This document shows positions 6,572 through 7,229 of a stretch of DNA of 7,229 nucleotides, piece after piece. The stretch comes from an uncultured Porphyromonadaceae bacterium. GTDB lineage: Bacteria; Bacteroidota; Bacteroidia; Bacteroidales; Muribaculaceae. The translations under genes and the position numbers were made by a program. Under the pieces are notes generated by a model. The model was not told where the DNA came from and searched no databases. It was given only the letters and a program-made list of their open reading frames with translations. Numbering within the stretch: the stretch's first letter is position 1; each line of letters opens with the position of its first letter. The stretch spans positions 1 to 7,229 of the forward strand of contig CAMWRB010000057.1 in assembly GCA_947176545.1 (NCBI GenBank). Direction: 5' to 3'.

Positions 6572-7229
6572 CGTTTATGTATTTTGTATGTTTTGCCCTG
6601 TTTGACAATGATATACAATCCGGAGGGGAGGGCGTTGAGCATCTCTTTCTCGTCACCGCGGCCGACGTTGAGCCCCTGTATGGTGTAGACTGTCACCATG
6701 TTTTGTTGCGTGGTGGAGGTGATACCGGTTGAGATGTCGTCGTGCATACGGAAGAGTCTCAGATGTTCCTGGTCTGAGGTGTAAGTGGTAAATCTCGGAC
6801 TTGAGCTGTTATAGAGCAGACGTCCGAAATTGCCGAAAGTCACGGTAGCCTCGCCGGAGGAAGATATGGTAATGGCGGCCTTGGCAGTGTCGGTTCTGTC
6901 GTCAGTGAGATTGACTGTTTTGGTCGCTGTGCTGTTGAGGTATCCGTGGCTTACGTTGTAGTGTGTGTCATGGACCGCAATGTAATATTGGTTGCCGTCG
7001 ATGTGTTCGAGCCGCAACAATGCCGTTCCCTCCGGGACGGATGAGATGTATTCGGCTTTTGCATCGCCCTTGATTTGAGCGAGATTTCCGGACTTCATAT
7101 ATTTGCCGGCGCATTCGTCGGTCATAAAGACATTGTTTTGTGCCGAAACGATGACATAGTAATCATCATTGTTGAGGGCGGCAGCTGAATTGACGGCGTA
7201 CCACAGACCCTCGGGCACGGGTGTCGGGT
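6568..7229 (-). CDS. Secreted protein of unknown function, 5' part outside the window, with T9SS-like tail
   Basis: Only the last 220 codons or so are present. The frame is open to position 7229, and the codon at 7216-7218 is an internal GTG, so no start lies in the window. Residues encoded at about 6745-7176 form a beta-rich domain homologous to residues about 385-527 of the next gene. Shared points include YNSSSPRF (6790-6813), QYYI/QYYV, HGYLNST against VGYLSST, and YTSDQ against YTSNQ. The C-terminus (VYTIQGLNV...LPSGLYIIVKQGKTYKIHKR) resembles a T9SS type A sorting tail, suggesting export and surface attachment or release. The stop TGA (6568-6570) overlaps the endonuclease ATG by 4 bases, so the two are translated from one transcript. 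The N-terminal catalytic part, if any, is not visible. It might be another nuclease or an unrelated hydrolase, and I cannot tell. Confidence 0.85.
   Translation of the reverse strand, partial: PTPVPEGLWYAVNSAAALNNDDYYVIVSAQNNVFMTDECAGKYMKSGNLAQIKGDAKAEYISSVPEGTALLRLEHIDGNQYYIAVHDTHYNVSHGYLNSTATKTVNLTDDRTDTAKAAITISSSGEATVTFGNFGRLLYNSSSPRFTTYTSDQEHLRLFRMHDDISTGITSTTQQNMVTVYTIQGLNVGRGDEKEMLNALPSGLYIIVKQGKTYKIHKR

Noticed and set aside
5972..6688. A 238-codon + strand open frame opposite the endonuclease gene
   Set aside because: The complementary strand encodes a well-supported signal peptide and endonuclease I motifs. The + strand product is unrecognisable and spans the junction of two minus-strand genes.
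7216..7218. GTG as the start of the rightmost gene
   Set aside because: The frame continues upstream to the window edge (P, T and P codons precede it), there is no signal peptide after it, and the domain clearly starts mid-protein.
1..7229. Mobile element, CRISPR array, tRNA or rRNA
   Set aside because: I saw no transposase or integrase motifs, no regular repeat-spacer pattern, no terminal inverted repeats around a gene and no cloverleaf or rRNA-like sequence on either strand.

Overview
The window looks like part of a chromosome from a gut-type member of the Bacteroidales, perhaps Muribaculaceae. Three things suggest this: a gamma-alpha fused 2-oxoacid:ferredoxin oxidoreductase followed by its beta subunit, secreted proteins that end in short sorting tails resembling type IX secretion (T9SS) tails, and promoter-like sequences of the Bacteroidetes kind (TAnnTTTG with an upstream TTG-type box). 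Base composition is moderate to slightly GC-rich. This assignment is inferred from gene content and not from a marker gene. Every convincing gene lies on the minus strand, so the reading order is from high to low coordinates.

From the right edge: a secreted-protein gene that has lost its 5' part to the window edge (6568-7229) overlaps by 4 bases (ATGA) a complete 582-residue secreted endonuclease I-family gene (4823-6571). The two proteins share a homologous beta-rich domain and both end in a T9SS-like tail. They form a pair that probably acts at the cell surface or outside the cell. A long hairpin (4763-4816) closes this unit.

Next comes korA-korB (4561-1662), which encodes the two subunits of a 2-oxoglutarate-type ferredoxin oxidoreductase. 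The genes overlap by one base. A near-consensus Bacteroidetes promoter sits inside and just past the endonuclease terminator. It would give a leader of about 180 nt that holds two hairpins (one able to form an alternative, mutually exclusive pairing), a 24-codon upstream ORF and a tandem 15-nt repeat. A perfect 15-bp terminator hairpin (1589-1625) ends the kor unit.

At the left, acpP (1177-1410) and fabF (1-1109, 3' end outside the window) form the usual fatty-acid synthesis pair, with a candidate promoter at 1548-1579. The last 100 bases of fabF inside the window are abnormal. They show a one-base deletion that shifts the frame and three non-synonymous differences at otherwise conserved positions, including loss of the conserved KAS-family lysine. 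This most likely means poor sequence at a contig end, but a real lesion cannot be excluded.

Overall the region is mostly ordinary core metabolism plus an accessory secreted-nuclease pair. I see no phage, insertion sequence, CRISPR array, tRNA or rRNA. The items most worth a second look are the kor leader, the domain-sharing nuclease pair and the damaged fabF end.
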